Below are positions 1 to 8,880 of a DNA stretch of 64,000 nt, in pieces. The notes under the pieces are model-generated. The model was not told the origin of the DNA. It was given only the letters and a program-made list of their open reading frames with translations, and ran no database searches. A program made the translations under genes and the position numbers. Source of the DNA: Marisediminitalea lipolytica (lineage in GTDB: Bacteria > Pseudomonadota > Gammaproteobacteria > Enterobacterales > Alteromonadaceae); contig NZ_MJIC01000014.1 of NCBI RefSeq assembly GCF_001758465.1, positions 1 to 64,000 of the forward strand, written 5' to 3'. How positions within the stretch are numbered: the stretch's first letter is position 1; each line of letters starts with the position of its first letter.

Positions 1-575
1 AAAGAAAAAGAACCGTCATCCCCGAAAGCACACCGTGCTTATCGGGGATCCCCATCGTGCAACCGTAGAGTTCAAAAGCGCATTGTACGCAGCGCTAAGA
101 AAAGAAAAAGAACCGTCATCCCCGAAAGAACACCGTGCTTATCCGGGACCCCCATCGTGCAACCGTAGGGTTCAAAAGAGCACTACACCCAGCACTAAGA
201 AAAGAAAGAACCGTCATCCCCGAAAGCACATGGTGCTTATCGGGGAGCCCCATGGTGCAACTGTAGAGTTCAAAAGCGCATTGTACGCAGCGCTAAGAAA
301 TGAAAGAACCGTCATCCCCGAAAGCACATGGTGCTTATCGGGGAGCCCCATGGTGCAACCGTAGAGTTCAGAAGCGCATTGTACGCAGCGCTAAGAAAAG
401 AAAGAACCGTCATCCCCGAAAGCACATGGTGCTTATCGGGGAGCCCCATGGTGCAACCGTAGAGTTCAAAAGCGCATTGTACGCAGCGCTATGAAATGAA
501 AGAGCCGTCATCCCCGAAAGCACACAGTGCTTATCCGGGATCTCCGTCGCACAACCGTAGAGTCAAAAAGTGCAC
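1..575. repeat. Tandem array of ~98-bp palindrome-bearing repeats, six copies
   Basis: The core 'aaccgtcatccccgaaag' (with small changes) begins at 11, 111, 209, 307, 405 and 503, so the period is 98-100 bp. Each unit holds an inverted repeat, CCCCGAAAGCAC / GTGCTTATCGGGG around a 3-base loop, and a second short one, AGCGC / GCGCT. The third to fifth copies are nearly identical, while the second and sixth have changes in the palindrome. The array is cut by the left edge of the window. Short open frames run through it, but they are periodic by-products of the repeat, not credible genes. It resembles REP/BIME-type intergenic repeats; its role is unknown. Confidence 0.9.
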
Positions 576-895
576 TGTCGCTATCGTTGATACAGCATCT
601 GAGTATAAGTTTTAATCTGATCTGCAATTCTATGAATAAGCACTATAAATATCGAAAATAAACATATAAAACAGCACCTTAATAGAGCGGGTTACAATTA
701 TTTTATATCGTCGGAACAAATAGAATCAGTATTTAACGTAGCCTCTACATATTCGCTCTTATCTACCACTTAGGTCTTATATATACTTTTGTATAAGTCT
801 ATAAAGTGTCAGTTTTTGCAGCGCACTCGCCGCAACCCGACGCACCTTTTTCACACTCTGGTGCGTTTTTTTCTTTTTCTTCTTATGGAGTTCTC
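576..895 (+). promoter_or_regulatory. AT-rich leader and promoter region of the CoA-transferase gene
   Basis: About 320 bases without a supported gene. The stretch from 600 to 800 is strongly AT-rich and is the likely promoter region of the downstream CoA-transferase. No operator could be identified. The frame of the CoA-transferase stays open upstream to about 806, but the better start lies at 896. Confidence 0.45.
840..872 (+). terminator. Terminator-like hairpin in the leader of the CoA-transferase gene
   Basis: ACGCACC (840-846) pairs with GGTGCGT (860-866) across a 13-base loop and is followed at once by a run of T. It has the form of an intrinsic terminator and sits only 24 bases before the ribosome binding site. 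It could end transcription coming from the repeat side or act as an attenuator. Confidence 0.5.
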
Positions 896-2416
896 ATGTT
901 TTCTCATTCCAGAGTTCTGTGCCCCGATTTACAACAAAAGATTATGACCGCTGATCAAGCAGCAGACTTTATTCATGATGGTGATACCGTGGGTATGAGT
1001 GGCTTTACCGGTGCGGGTTATCCTAAAGCCTTACCAGCCGCATTAGTTAATAAAGCGCAGATGGAACGGGATCTCCGGAAAACCTTTAAGATTAATCTGT
1101 GGACTGGAGCGTCTACCGCACCTGAACTAGACGGTGTTATGGCCGATGCTCATGAAATTAACCTGCGCCTGCCGTATCAGTCTGATCCCATTTGTCGCGA
1201 GCAAATTAACAGCGGGCAAATGCACTATATAGATCTTCATCTTTCTGAAGTATCTCAATACGCCTGGTCTGGTTTTTTAGGTGAGCTTAATGTTGCGGTT
1301 ATTGAAGTCGCCGGTATTCATGAAGATGGCCGTATTATTCCGTCTTCGTCAGTGGGGAATAACAAAACGTGGGTAGAGCAGGCAGATAAGGTCATTCTGG
1401 AAGTTAACAGCCAGCAAAGTCTTAAGCTCGAAGGCATGCATGATATCTACTACGGAACTGCATTACCGCCGCATCGTAAGCCTATATTGTTAAATGAACC
1501 AGCAGACCGCATAGGTAGTCAGTACCTGGAGATACCAAAAGAAAAGATTGTCGCGATAGTAGAAACTTCAGCGCCTGATCGTAACAGTCCGTTCTCCTCT
1601 CCTGATGCGGTATCAGAACAAATCGCTGCCAATATTCTGGAGTTTTTTGAGCACGAGATTAAAAGGGGCAGGCTACCGGCAAATCTTCTGCCCTTACAGT
1701 CTGGGGTGGGCAATATTCCCAATGCTGTGCTGAGTGGTCTGGATAGAGGGGGTTATAAAAATTTAACGGCTTTCACTGAAGTGATTCAGGATGGCATGCT
1801 GCAAATGCTGAAAAGTGGCACCTTATCAGTGGCTTCTGCTACGGCATTTTCATTAAGCCCGGATGCGCTTAAAGAACTCAACGAGAATATCGACTTCTAC
1901 CGCGAGAAAATAATTCTGCGCCAGCAGGATATCAGCAACAATCCTGAAATCGCCCGTCGCCTAGGCATTATCGCTATGAATGGTCTGATAGAGGCGGATA
2001 TTTACGGTAACGTAAACTCTACCCATATAATGGGGACGCGCATGATGAATGGAATTGGTGGTTCTGGCGATTTTGCTCGGAACGGTTATTTATCTATTTT
2101 TATGACGCCATCTACTGCTAAAAACGGCGCAATTTCCGCTATTGTGCCCATGGTGTCACATGTCGATCATACCGAGCATGATGTTAAAGTCATTGTTACC
2201 GAACAGGGGCTTGCTGATTTGCGCGGTTTATCTCCTCGCCAGCGCGCTAAGGTAGTGATTAATAACTGTGCCCACCCAGACTTTAAAGAGCAATTGCTTG
2301 ATTACCATGAAAGAGCCTGTGCCAGTGGTCGTGGTATGCATACGCCTCACTTACTTAGTGAAGCGTTAAGCTGGCACGAACGTTACGAGCAAACAGGTTC
2401 AATGCGGTTAGCCTAA
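896..2416 (+). CDS. Acetyl-CoA hydrolase/transferase family protein, succinyl-CoA:acetate CoA-transferase-like
   Basis: A 506-residue cytosolic enzyme of the AarC/ScpC branch of the acetyl-CoA hydrolase/transferase family, which moves CoA between acetate and succinate (or hydrolyses acetyl-CoA). Seen: an N-terminal GFTGAGYPKALP loop, a glutamate in FTEVIQDGM at about residue 295 matching the catalytic Glu of AarC, the GIGGSGDFARN segment, and the C-terminal VTEQGLADLRGLSPRQRA motif. The start at 896 was chosen because GGAG lies 6-9 bases upstream and the protein then has family length. An in-frame start at 806 would add 30 low-complexity residues running through the terminator-like hairpin. 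It converges on polB with only 7 bases between stops. Family certain; exact substrates inferred. Confidence 0.9.
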   Translation: MFSHSRVLCPDLQQKIMTADQAADFIHDGDTVGMSGFTGAGYPKALPAALVNKAQMERDLRKTFKINLWTGASTAPELDGVMADAHEINLRLPYQSDPICREQINSGQMHYIDLHLSEVSQYAWSGFLGELNVAVIEVAGIHEDGRIIPSSSVGNNKTWVEQADKVILEVNSQQSLKLEGMHDIYYGTALPPHRKPILLNEPADRIGSQYLEIPKEKIVAIVETSAPDRNSPFSSPDAVSEQIAANILEFFEHEIKRGRLPANLLPLQSGVGNIPNAVLSGLDRGGYKNLTAFTEVIQDGMLQMLKSGTLSVASATAFSLSPDALKELNENIDFYREKIILRQQDISNNPEIARRLGIIAMNGLIEADIYGNVNSTHIMGTRMMNGIGGSGDFARNGYLSIFMTPSTAKNGAISAIVPMVSHVDHTEHDVKVIVTEQGLADLRGLSPRQRAKVVINNCAHPDFKEQLLDYHERACASGRGMHTPHLLSEALSWHERYEQTGSMRLA

Positions 2417-2423
2417 GGCTGGT

Positions 2424-4778
2424 CTAAAACAACCCCAGTTGCTGACTCGCCAGTGACTCAAAGTCCAGGCCGATAACAGGCAATATACTGTCTGCTATCG
2501 GCCGGATTTGTTTATCAATATAATGATCGTAGTCCAGTGGCTGGCTGGTATATTCCACTACCTGCGGTCCGGCCGTTGTCATTACATAGCGGATTTTAGT
2601 GCGTCGTTGATAGCGTAGTGGCTTACCGGCTTGGGTATTCATGTCATCGGCATGGCGCGCCGCTTTAACATGGGGCGGTGCGGTTTTAGTATATTCTTTT
2701 AAAGGCTTTCGCAGTTGCTTGGTATAAACCAGCTTGTCATCAAATTCACCCGCTTTTATACCTGCGATCACCGCCGCCACATAATCTTCGACAGGTTTAT
2801 CATTAAAAATACGGGCGTAAAGCGCCTGCTGAAAATCCTTGGCCAGTTGCGTCCAGTCTGACCTTACATTTTCAAGCCCTTTAAACACTAGTTGTGTTTC
2901 GTTATCCCGCCGTATTAAACCGGCATAACGCTTTTTACTGCCGGCTTCAGAACCGCGAATCGTTGGCATGAAAAAGCGCTCGTAGTGGGTCTCAAATTCA
3001 ATTTCTAACTCGCATTCAAGATCAAATTCTTGCCTTATACGCTCTTGCCATCGGGTATTGATTTCCCGCTCTAAGGCTTTGCCGATAGTACGGGCTTCCG
3101 CTAAATCCACCGTCTTGGTGATGTGCACAAAGGTCGAGTCAGTATCGCCATAAATGACCTCGTAGCCCAATTGTTTAATCCATTGCGCCGTTTGCTGCAT
3201 AATTTCATGTCCGCGCAGGGTAATAGAGCTGGCTAGTCGCGGATCATAAAACGGACAACCCCCACTGCCTAACACACCATAAAAAGAGTTCATCAGAATT
3301 TTGATTGCCTGGGAGCGCGGTTTGTCCTGCTGCCGTTTGGCTTCATCTCGCTGTAGCCACAGGTTGGTAATGATGTCGGGCAAAAAATGTTTGGTGCGGT
3401 CAAACATCGCGCCTTTAAAACCGGGAATCGCCTGTTCCGTCGATTTAAGGCCTTCAATCAATCCCAGAGGATCGATTTTGAAGGTACGAATGATAGAGGG
3501 GTACAGACTTTTAAAGTCCAGAACCAGTACATTACGGTACAGACCCGGCTTAGAACTCATTACATAGCCGCCGGGACTGGCAAGTCCACCATCGGCAGGG
3601 CGGTTAGGCGAAATGTAACCCGCGCGGTGCAGCTTGGGCAGATATAAATTGATAAAGGAGGCAACGGAACCACCGGGGCGGCCTAAACGTAATCCGGTTA
3701 ACTCACTGCGCAGGATCAGAAAATCAATCAGCTTAACGTGGCTGGCTATCTCGTTAACCAGCACGCAATCTTCAAAGTTATACCTGGCAAGCGCCACTTT
3801 ATCATGGTTAAAAAGGTGTTTAATGGCACCCAGTTTATCCGGGTCGTCAATCAGTTTATTTTTACCCAGCAGCTCACTGGCAACGTTATCCAGGGCAAAA
3901 GAGTCAAACTGAAAGGTCATGGTTTTTAACCCTTCAATACCGTCAATAACCGCACGGCCTGGTACGTCAACCAGCGCACGGTTATCGTCAAACAGTTTGA
4001 TTTCAACATCGCTCTGCTGACGACCGAGGGCAAGGGGCACGCCGCATCGGCTGGCGGCATTATTCAGTACCGGTAAATCGAACTGTTTTATGTTCCAGCC
4101 AATCAGTACATCCGGATCATGGTGCTGCACCAGTTGGATAAACCTGCGCAGCACATCGGTTTCATCTGTACACCACTGTATATCAAAGGGAAGTGATTCG
4201 GTTTCTGTTGCCTCACCAATCATCAGCACCACTTTTATGGCAGCAGAATCAACGCCAATAGAGAATAGGTGGCCTTTTTCATCGCACTCAATATCAAAGG
4301 AAAATACCGCAAGATTACAGCGATAATTTGCCGGTTTTACGCGGGCATTTACAATCGCGCCTAGCGCGTTGTCAGACAGCCCCTGATATTGCAAACCACT
4401 GGTAATAAAACGCTCCATAAAAAAGCGGTCAGGGGTTTTTATATCGGCTTCGTACAGCGTGATTTGCTGTTCTTCGCACCTGCGTTTAAGAATATGCAAT
4501 TGCTTATCCTGCTGGCATTTAATTACCGTAACCGGCTGATGACTAAACGTGGTCAGTGGCAGTGGAGTCAGCGAGGTGTGCAGATTATGGCTACGACTGA
4601 TCGCGGCCACCTGAGCGGCATCTGCCTGGCCGGTAAAACAAGTGGCGTTTTCCGGCGTCGACAAAAGCTTTACCGGGCCGTTTTCTGTTGCCAGCCAAAT
4701 CTCGACAAGCTGATGCGAACCCTTGGTTAGCATTCGGGCTGTCAGTACCATACCGTGGCCGGATTGAGGGGAGTTCAT
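2424..4778 (-). CDS. polB: DNA polymerase II (family B)
   Basis: A 784-residue family B DNA polymerase, matching the usual length of enterobacterial Pol II, which works in translesion synthesis and replication restart. Seen: the exonuclease motif FDIECDEKGH near residue 160, polymerase motif A DFKSLYPSI near 418, motif B KILMNSFYGVLG, and motif C YGDTDS near 540. These keep the exonuclease carboxylates and both catalytic aspartates. The start ATG has only a weak Shine-Dalgarno. In E. coli this gene is LexA-controlled, but I found no CTG-N10-CAG type box in the 4779-4867 gap. It is divergent from the neighbouring hydrolase gene. Confidence 0.96.
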   Translation of the reverse strand: MNSPQSGHGMVLTARMLTKGSHQLVEIWLATENGPVKLLSTPENATCFTGQADAAQVAAISRSHNLHTSLTPLPLTTFSHQPVTVIKCQQDKQLHILKRRCEEQQITLYEADIKTPDRFFMERFITSGLQYQGLSDNALGAIVNARVKPANYRCNLAVFSFDIECDEKGHLFSIGVDSAAIKVVLMIGEATETESLPFDIQWCTDETDVLRRFIQLVQHHDPDVLIGWNIKQFDLPVLNNAASRCGVPLALGRQQSDVEIKLFDDNRALVDVPGRAVIDGIEGLKTMTFQFDSFALDNVASELLGKNKLIDDPDKLGAIKHLFNHDKVALARYNFEDCVLVNEIASHVKLIDFLILRSELTGLRLGRPGGSVASFINLYLPKLHRAGYISPNRPADGGLASPGGYVMSSKPGLYRNVLVLDFKSLYPSIIRTFKIDPLGLIEGLKSTEQAIPGFKGAMFDRTKHFLPDIITNLWLQRDEAKRQQDKPRSQAIKILMNSFYGVLGSGGCPFYDPRLASSITLRGHEIMQQTAQWIKQLGYEVIYGDTDSTFVHITKTVDLAEARTIGKALEREINTRWQERIRQEFDLECELEIEFETHYERFFMPTIRGSEAGSKKRYAGLIRRDNETQLVFKGLENVRSDWTQLAKDFQQALYARIFNDKPVEDYVAAVIAGIKAGEFDDKLVYTKQLRKPLKEYTKTAPPHVKAARHADDMNTQAGKPLRYQRRTKIRYVMTTAGPQVVEYTSQPLDYDHYIDKQIRPIADSILPVIGLDFESLASQQLGLF

Positions 4779-4873
4779 TTTATAGCGCAGGCTCGTCTGT
4801 CTGGCGTACTTAGGCAGAAGTTATTGGTCCGCAATGATATATTGGTGACCTTACTAATTTTTCAATAGTGCTA

Positions 4874-5887
4874 ATGATAACGCCAAGTCACCACCCGATA
4901 CCAGCCTCAGGCTCTGTTTGCGAAGTCGCTAACGGGGTTTTCTGGCTGCGCATGCCACTGCCGTTTGTGCTGGACCATATAAACCTGTATGTACTCGAAG
5001 GCGACGACGGGATGTACATTGTTGATACCGGCGTACAATGCGATAAAAGCAAGGCGATTTGGCAGCGTTGCCTGGCCACTTTCGACAAACCGCTGGCCGG
5101 TGTTATTGCCACCCATATGCACCCGGATCACTGTGGTTTAATTGGCTGGTTATGCCGGGAATATAAAGTACCCTTGTACATGAGTGCATTAGAATACTAC
5201 GGTGCGATTGCCTATTTCTCACCCAATCCGGGCGCCGATACGTCGGTTGAGGCGGATTACTTTGTGCAGGCGGGCCTGAGTGCAGAGCAAGCAAACAGCT
5301 ATGTCAGGGACCACGCCAACTATGAGGCGTCGGTATCGCCTATCCCGTTGGCTTATCAACGCCTTGAAAGTGGTAACACCCTGACCATCGGCGCACGTAC
5401 CTGGCAAATCCACACTTACGGCGGTCATTCTCCGGAGCACGTGTGTTTGTTTGATCCGAAGGATAATCTTCTGATCGGCGGCGATCAGATATTGCCTTAT
5501 ATCTCACCCAATATTGGGGTCTACAGTCGCGAGCCTGAAGCAAATCCATTAACCGAGTATTTCGCTAGTCTTAAGGCGTTAAAACAGTTTCCGGCAGACT
5601 GTCTGGTATTGCCAGCTCATAACCAGCCTTACACCGGGCTGCACAGCCGCTGTGATGAGCTTGTTGTACACCATCAGGAGTTACTTGAGAAACTTACTCA
5701 ACACTGCATGACAGAGAAAACCCTGGTCGCTTGCCTGCCTGTGTTGTATACGCGCGAACTCAGCGGTCAGGTGTTGTTTTTTGCGCTGGCTGAAGGCCTT
5801 GCCCATCTTAATTACCTGGTCAAGCAGGGGGCCCTGGCCCGCAGACTGGATGAGCAAGGTATGTACTATTATAAAACCCTGGGCTGA
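4874..5887 (+). CDS. Metallo-beta-lactamase-fold hydrolase
   Basis: A protein of about 337 residues with the THMHPDHCGL zinc-binding signature (HxHxDH) near residue 80, a further histidine in GGHSPEH and the GGDQILP aspartate segment, so the binuclear metal site looks intact. A C-terminal helical region follows the beta-lactamase fold. Such proteins hydrolyse thioesters, lactones or similar bonds; the substrate cannot be read from sequence. The frame opens with GTG at 4868, but the ATG two codons later is the more ordinary start. Neither has a strong ribosome binding site. It is transcribed away from polB. Confidence 0.82.
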   Translation: MITPSHHPIPASGSVCEVANGVFWLRMPLPFVLDHINLYVLEGDDGMYIVDTGVQCDKSKAIWQRCLATFDKPLAGVIATHMHPDHCGLIGWLCREYKVPLYMSALEYYGAIAYFSPNPGADTSVEADYFVQAGLSAEQANSYVRDHANYEASVSPIPLAYQRLESGNTLTIGARTWQIHTYGGHSPEHVCLFDPKDNLLIGGDQILPYISPNIGVYSREPEANPLTEYFASLKALKQFPADCLVLPAHNQPYTGLHSRCDELVVHHQELLEKLTQHCMTEKTLVACLPVLYTRELSGQVLFFALAEGLAHLNYLVKQGALARRLDEQGMYYYKTLG

Positions 5888-6066
5888 AGAATCGTCTTGG
5901 TCTTCTGACTTACGCTAAAAGCCTTAGCTTCCACCGCTGTTGCTGATGACGGCGGCGTTTGGGTTACGGCCTCTGCCAGTTGAATCAAAGCAAGTGCAAA
6001 AAAAGTCATTAGTGATGCGGTCAGTAAAGCTGTTAGCGTCAGACTGATGTGAAATACAGATTTCAT
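5869..6066 (-). CDS. Small single-span membrane or secreted protein, unknown function
   Basis: A 65-residue protein beginning MKSVFHISLTL, with one hydrophobic segment (about residues 5-30) followed by a polar Ser/Thr/Lys tail. The start at 6066 is supported by AAGGAC about 9 bases upstream. A longer frame from 6126 has no such signal and would bury the hydrophobic segment internally. Its 3' end overlaps the convergent hydrolase gene by 19 bases. I do not recognise a family. It lies downstream of the anti-sigma gene but is separated from it by about 230 bases and a strong hairpin, so it probably has its own promoter. Confidence 0.55.
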   Translation of the reverse strand: MKSVFHISLTLTALLTASLMTFFALALIQLAEAVTQTPPSSATAVEAKAFSVSQKTKTILQPRVL

Positions 6067-6253
6067 ATTATTGTCCTTAAAGGTCGCCATCCCTGGCTTG
6101 CGGTTTAAAAGGTCTAAGTTCAGCAATGGGCAGCAGAGAGGTTCATTATAGGAGCCTTACCCCACTGCCGGTGTAATAAACCAAACGGGTTAGATGCAGC
6201 AGTGGATGCAAAAAGTTTAATAAAATAAAAGGTGCTTTAAATTTTGTTTTAGT

Positions 6254-6295
6254 AAACCTGAAAGAATGGCCCATAAGGGCCATTCTTTCAGGTTT
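6254..6295 (-). terminator. Perfect 19-bp stem hairpin at the end of the anti-sigma gene
   Basis: Bases 6254-6272 and 6277-6295 are exact reverse complements around the loop ATAA. The right arm overlaps the stop codon of the anti-sigma gene (6294-6296). There is no clean U-run on either side, so it may be a terminator, an RNA-stabilising end or both. Confidence 0.6.
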
Positions 6296-7001
6296 ATACC
6301 GCACTGATAGGGGCGATGTAGAGTACCTCAGTGGGCGAGCCATTTGGTGAGCCACCATTGGGCTCCAGGCTAACTGCCAGTGCGGCTATAGTGGCAAGTT
6401 TAAACCAGTCCGGACGACTCACGGTTAGCTGACCGCCTTCTGGTAATAAGCCCAGCGATATCGGTGCTTCGCCATTGGCGGGCACCATCCAGAGTTCAAA
6501 ATCCTTATCTGTGCGAGCCGTTAGATTAGACGTTGATTTTATTTGCAGGGTGTCGCTGCTGATTTCGATCAACCATAAAGGTTTAGCCTCCCCATCAGCC
6601 ACCACCGCAATATTGGTAAAAGGAGCGGTTTTCGGCGGTGCGACAGGCGCCAGCACTACGGCAATAATAATTGCTGCCGCCGTTGCCAGTCCCGCAATAG
6701 TTTGCCAAATGAAAGGCTGTCGCTCCCGCGGTGCCGGCAACGCTGTAACATTGTCGCTAACATCGCTTTTCACCAAGCCCAGTTGTTTTTCAATGGCTTG
6801 CCATACCCTGGGCGGCGGTTCGATGGGCGGGATTTGCTGACCTAAACCATTTAAGTATTGCTCCCACATCCAGGTCGTTTCTGTGATGAGCTGGCTTTCC
6901 ATCATCAGTTTTTGATAACGCCGGCGCGCTCCTCCTCGCAAGGTACCAAGCACATACTCTGCGGCTAAGGCGTTACGTAAGGTTTCGTTTTTATAATTCA
7001 T
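6294..7001 (-). CDS. Anti-sigma factor, RskA-like
   Basis: A 235-residue protein with an N-terminal cytoplasmic part (ALAAEYVLGTLRGGARRRYQ) typical of anti-sigma-K family sigma-binding regions, one transmembrane segment around residues 100-120 (IAGLATAAAIIIAVVLAPVA), and a periplasmic RskA C-terminal domain with the FELWMVPANGEAPISLGLLP pattern. It would hold its partner ECF sigma factor at the membrane until a signal triggers release. The start at 7001 gives an ATGA overlap with the sigma gene stop; a GTG four codons upstream is possible. Translational coupling to the sigma gene supports the pairing. Confidence 0.85.
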   Translation of the reverse strand: MNYKNETLRNALAAEYVLGTLRGGARRRYQKLMMESQLITETTWMWEQYLNGLGQQIPPIEPPPRVWQAIEKQLGLVKSDVSDNVTALPAPRERQPFIWQTIAGLATAAAIIIAVVLAPVAPPKTAPFTNIAVVADGEAKPLWLIEISSDTLQIKSTSNLTARTDKDFELWMVPANGEAPISLGLLPEGGQLTVSRPDWFKLATIAALAVSLEPNGGSPNGSPTEVLYIAPISAV

Positions 7002-7531
7002 GCTGATAAACACCTTTGTAAGCTTTGCAGTCCACGGCGAATCCAGCTTTTAATGGTGCCAAGGGGAGAGGACAAATGATCAACAACTTCCTGATGAGAA
7101 AGCCCTTTAAAGTAAGCCAGATGTATCGCCTGGCGTTGCTGATTATCCAGTTCATCCATACAGTCATTAAGTCTGGGATGACCCTGTTCGCTTACCATGG
7201 CAGCGCTGTCCTCTGCGGGCGGAGAGTGGTGATCATCCAGTGAGGATTCTTTACGAACTTTATTGTGCCTCATTAAATCCAGTGCCCGGTAGCGGGCGAT
7301 GCTGATAATCCAGGTTAATACGGTACCCTTACCTCGCTGGTAACTGGCCGCGTTATGCCAGACTTTAATATAGGCATCCTGGGTTGCTTCTTCGGCCAGC
7401 GCGGTATTTTGCAGTAGTTTGAGTACTACAGCATACACCTGGCCGCTTGTCAGTTTGTACAGTTGCGCAAAGTCCTGCTTATTTCCTTGTGCGGTGGAGC
7501 ACAGTAAAGGCAGTAAAGTTTCCTGTTCCAT
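6998..7531 (-). CDS. ECF-family RNA polymerase sigma factor
   Basis: A 177-residue sigma-70 family factor of the extracytoplasmic-function type. Region 2 is seen in EEATQDAYIKVWHNAASYQ and GTVLTWIISIARYRALDLMR. Region 4 with its helix-turn-helix is seen in QRQAIHLAYFKGLSHQEV and PLGTIKSWIRRGL. The sequence is close to the SigK/RpoE-like group usually paired with RskA anti-sigma factors, in agreement with the next gene. It starts 29 bases after the stop of the histidine kinase gene, so it may be transcribed from the kinase promoter as well as its own. Targets are unknown. Confidence 0.92.
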   Translation of the reverse strand: MEQETLLPLLCSTAQGNKQDFAQLYKLTSGQVYAVVLKLLQNTALAEEATQDAYIKVWHNAASYQRGKGTVLTWIISIARYRALDLMRHNKVRKESSLDDHHSPPAEDSAAMVSEQGHPRLNDCMDELDNQQRQAIHLAYFKGLSHQEVVDHLSSPLGTIKSWIRRGLQSLQRCLSA

Positions 7532-7560
7532 AATGTTCTCTGATTGTGAGCGTATAATGG

Positions 7561-8874
7561 TTATAACGATTCAGAAGGCGCAGTGGATGCAGACTCATTT
7601 GCTGTTGTGTCGTCATCTTCCTGTAACCGGGGCAAACGAACTTCGATAACCGTGCCTTTTCCTTCGCGGCTGTTAATAACCAGCTTGCCTTTGTGTTTTT
7701 CGATGGCGGAATACGCCACAGACAACCCCAGTCCCTGACCTTTACCTTCGGGCCGGGTTGTAAAAAAGGGTTCAAAAACGCGCTTTAAGTTGGTCTCTTT
7801 GATGCCGCACCCCGTGTCTACAATTTTGATTGCAACGCCGCTCTGGGTTTGTTTAATATCCAGCATCACTAAACCACTGTCTTCAATAGACTGTGCGGCA
7901 TTCATCATCAGGTTAGTTAATGCCTGTTTAAAACTGGCAGTTTCGCAATACCACTTTAACTGTTCGGGCTGGCACGAAACTTTGTATTTGGGTTTTTTAA
8001 ACTGGGTGCTAATTAGTTGTACCAGTTGGCTGGCGGTTTCCTGCAGATTCAGGTAGCTCCAGGCGTGCTGAGGCTCTTCGGCAAAAGAACGCAGGGTTGA
8101 GACAATTTCACTAACCCTGTCGAGGCCATCTTTTGACTCTTGCAGCAGCGCTCCCATATCTTCTTCAATAAGCTCCACGTGGGTAGCCTCAAACAGTGCT
8201 TCGAGATCCTCTAACCTTTCTGGTGCGTGACTGGCAAACAGTTTTTTGGTGGCTTCACAGGTTTCGAGCAGGTTTTGCGCGTATTGCTCAAGGGTATTCA
8301 GATTGGCCGTAACAAATCCCATGGGGTTATTAATTTCGTGAGCAATACCGGCGGCTAACTGACCGGTGGAGGCCATTTTTTCAGCCTGAATCAGTTGAGA
8401 CTGAGCTCGATCCAGCTTACGGATAAGTTTTCGTTGTGCTTCGTGTTCTTCTTTAAGCTGCTCTGCCAGTTGAGTTTGTGCTTTAAAATAGCTGGCCTGG
8501 GCAGTGACATCCTGAATCAATATGCAGGCGTATTGCTGTTGAGTTTCGCTGTCTTTATGCGGCACGATTTCCATATTCTGGACCATCTGGGTTTCTTCAC
8601 CCGTGATAGGCCGGCTGCTTTTAAACGGAAAAATATGCGGGCGCTGCTCCCAATAACTAAAACTGGGGTGTTTGAGCACAAATACCGACTTGATGCGGCG
8701 CTTTAAAAATTTAATTTGTTCGGGGAAAACATCTGCCAGCGGCTTGCCCAACGCCACTTCCCGCAAATCTGATGGCATTCGATCAAGAAAAAACGCGTTC
8801 AGATAAACGATTTCGTAAGATTCATTAACTAAACAAATACCTACGGGGAGTTTATCCAGCAGCGGTTCGTTCAT
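7561..8874 (-). CDS. PAS-domain sensor histidine kinase
   Basis: A 437-residue cytoplasmic kinase with no transmembrane segment. It has an N-terminal PAS domain (about residues 1-125), a coiled coil (about 130-170), the phosphoacceptor H-box GIAHEINNPMG with His near 177, an N-box NLMMNAAQSI, and G-boxes VDTGCGI and GKGQGLGLSVAYS. The H-box type is NtrB-like and similar to the kinase at 52.9-54.6 kb. It lies 6 bases after the CheC-like gene, with the response regulator before that, so the three appear to form one signalling operon. No signal or output domain can be assigned. Confidence 0.9.
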   Translation of the reverse strand: MNEPLLDKLPVGICLVNESYEIVYLNAFFLDRMPSDLREVALGKPLADVFPEQIKFLKRRIKSVFVLKHPSFSYWEQRPHIFPFKSSRPITGEETQMVQNMEIVPHKDSETQQQYACILIQDVTAQASYFKAQTQLAEQLKEEHEAQRKLIRKLDRAQSQLIQAEKMASTGQLAAGIAHEINNPMGFVTANLNTLEQYAQNLLETCEATKKLFASHAPERLEDLEALFEATHVELIEEDMGALLQESKDGLDRVSEIVSTLRSFAEEPQHAWSYLNLQETASQLVQLISTQFKKPKYKVSCQPEQLKWYCETASFKQALTNLMMNAAQSIEDSGLVMLDIKQTQSGVAIKIVDTGCGIKETNLKRVFEPFFTTRPEGKGQGLGLSVAYSAIEKHKGKLVINSREGKGTVIEVRLPRLQEDDDTTANESASTAPSESL

Positions 8875-8880
8875 GAATGC

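Noticed and set aside
35..494. Two open frames of 109 and 64 codons running through the left-edge repeat array
   Set aside because: They only reflect the period of the repeat. They have no ribosome binding site and consist of the same peptide repeated with shifts.
3301..4730. Long plus-strand frames inside polB
   Set aside because: They are shadows of the polB coding strand, which has all family B polymerase motifs.
4779..4867. Possible LexA box before polB (CTG...CAG around 4800-4815)
   Set aside because: The spacing between CTG and CAG is not 10 bases and the centre is not AT-alternating, so it does not fit an SOS box.
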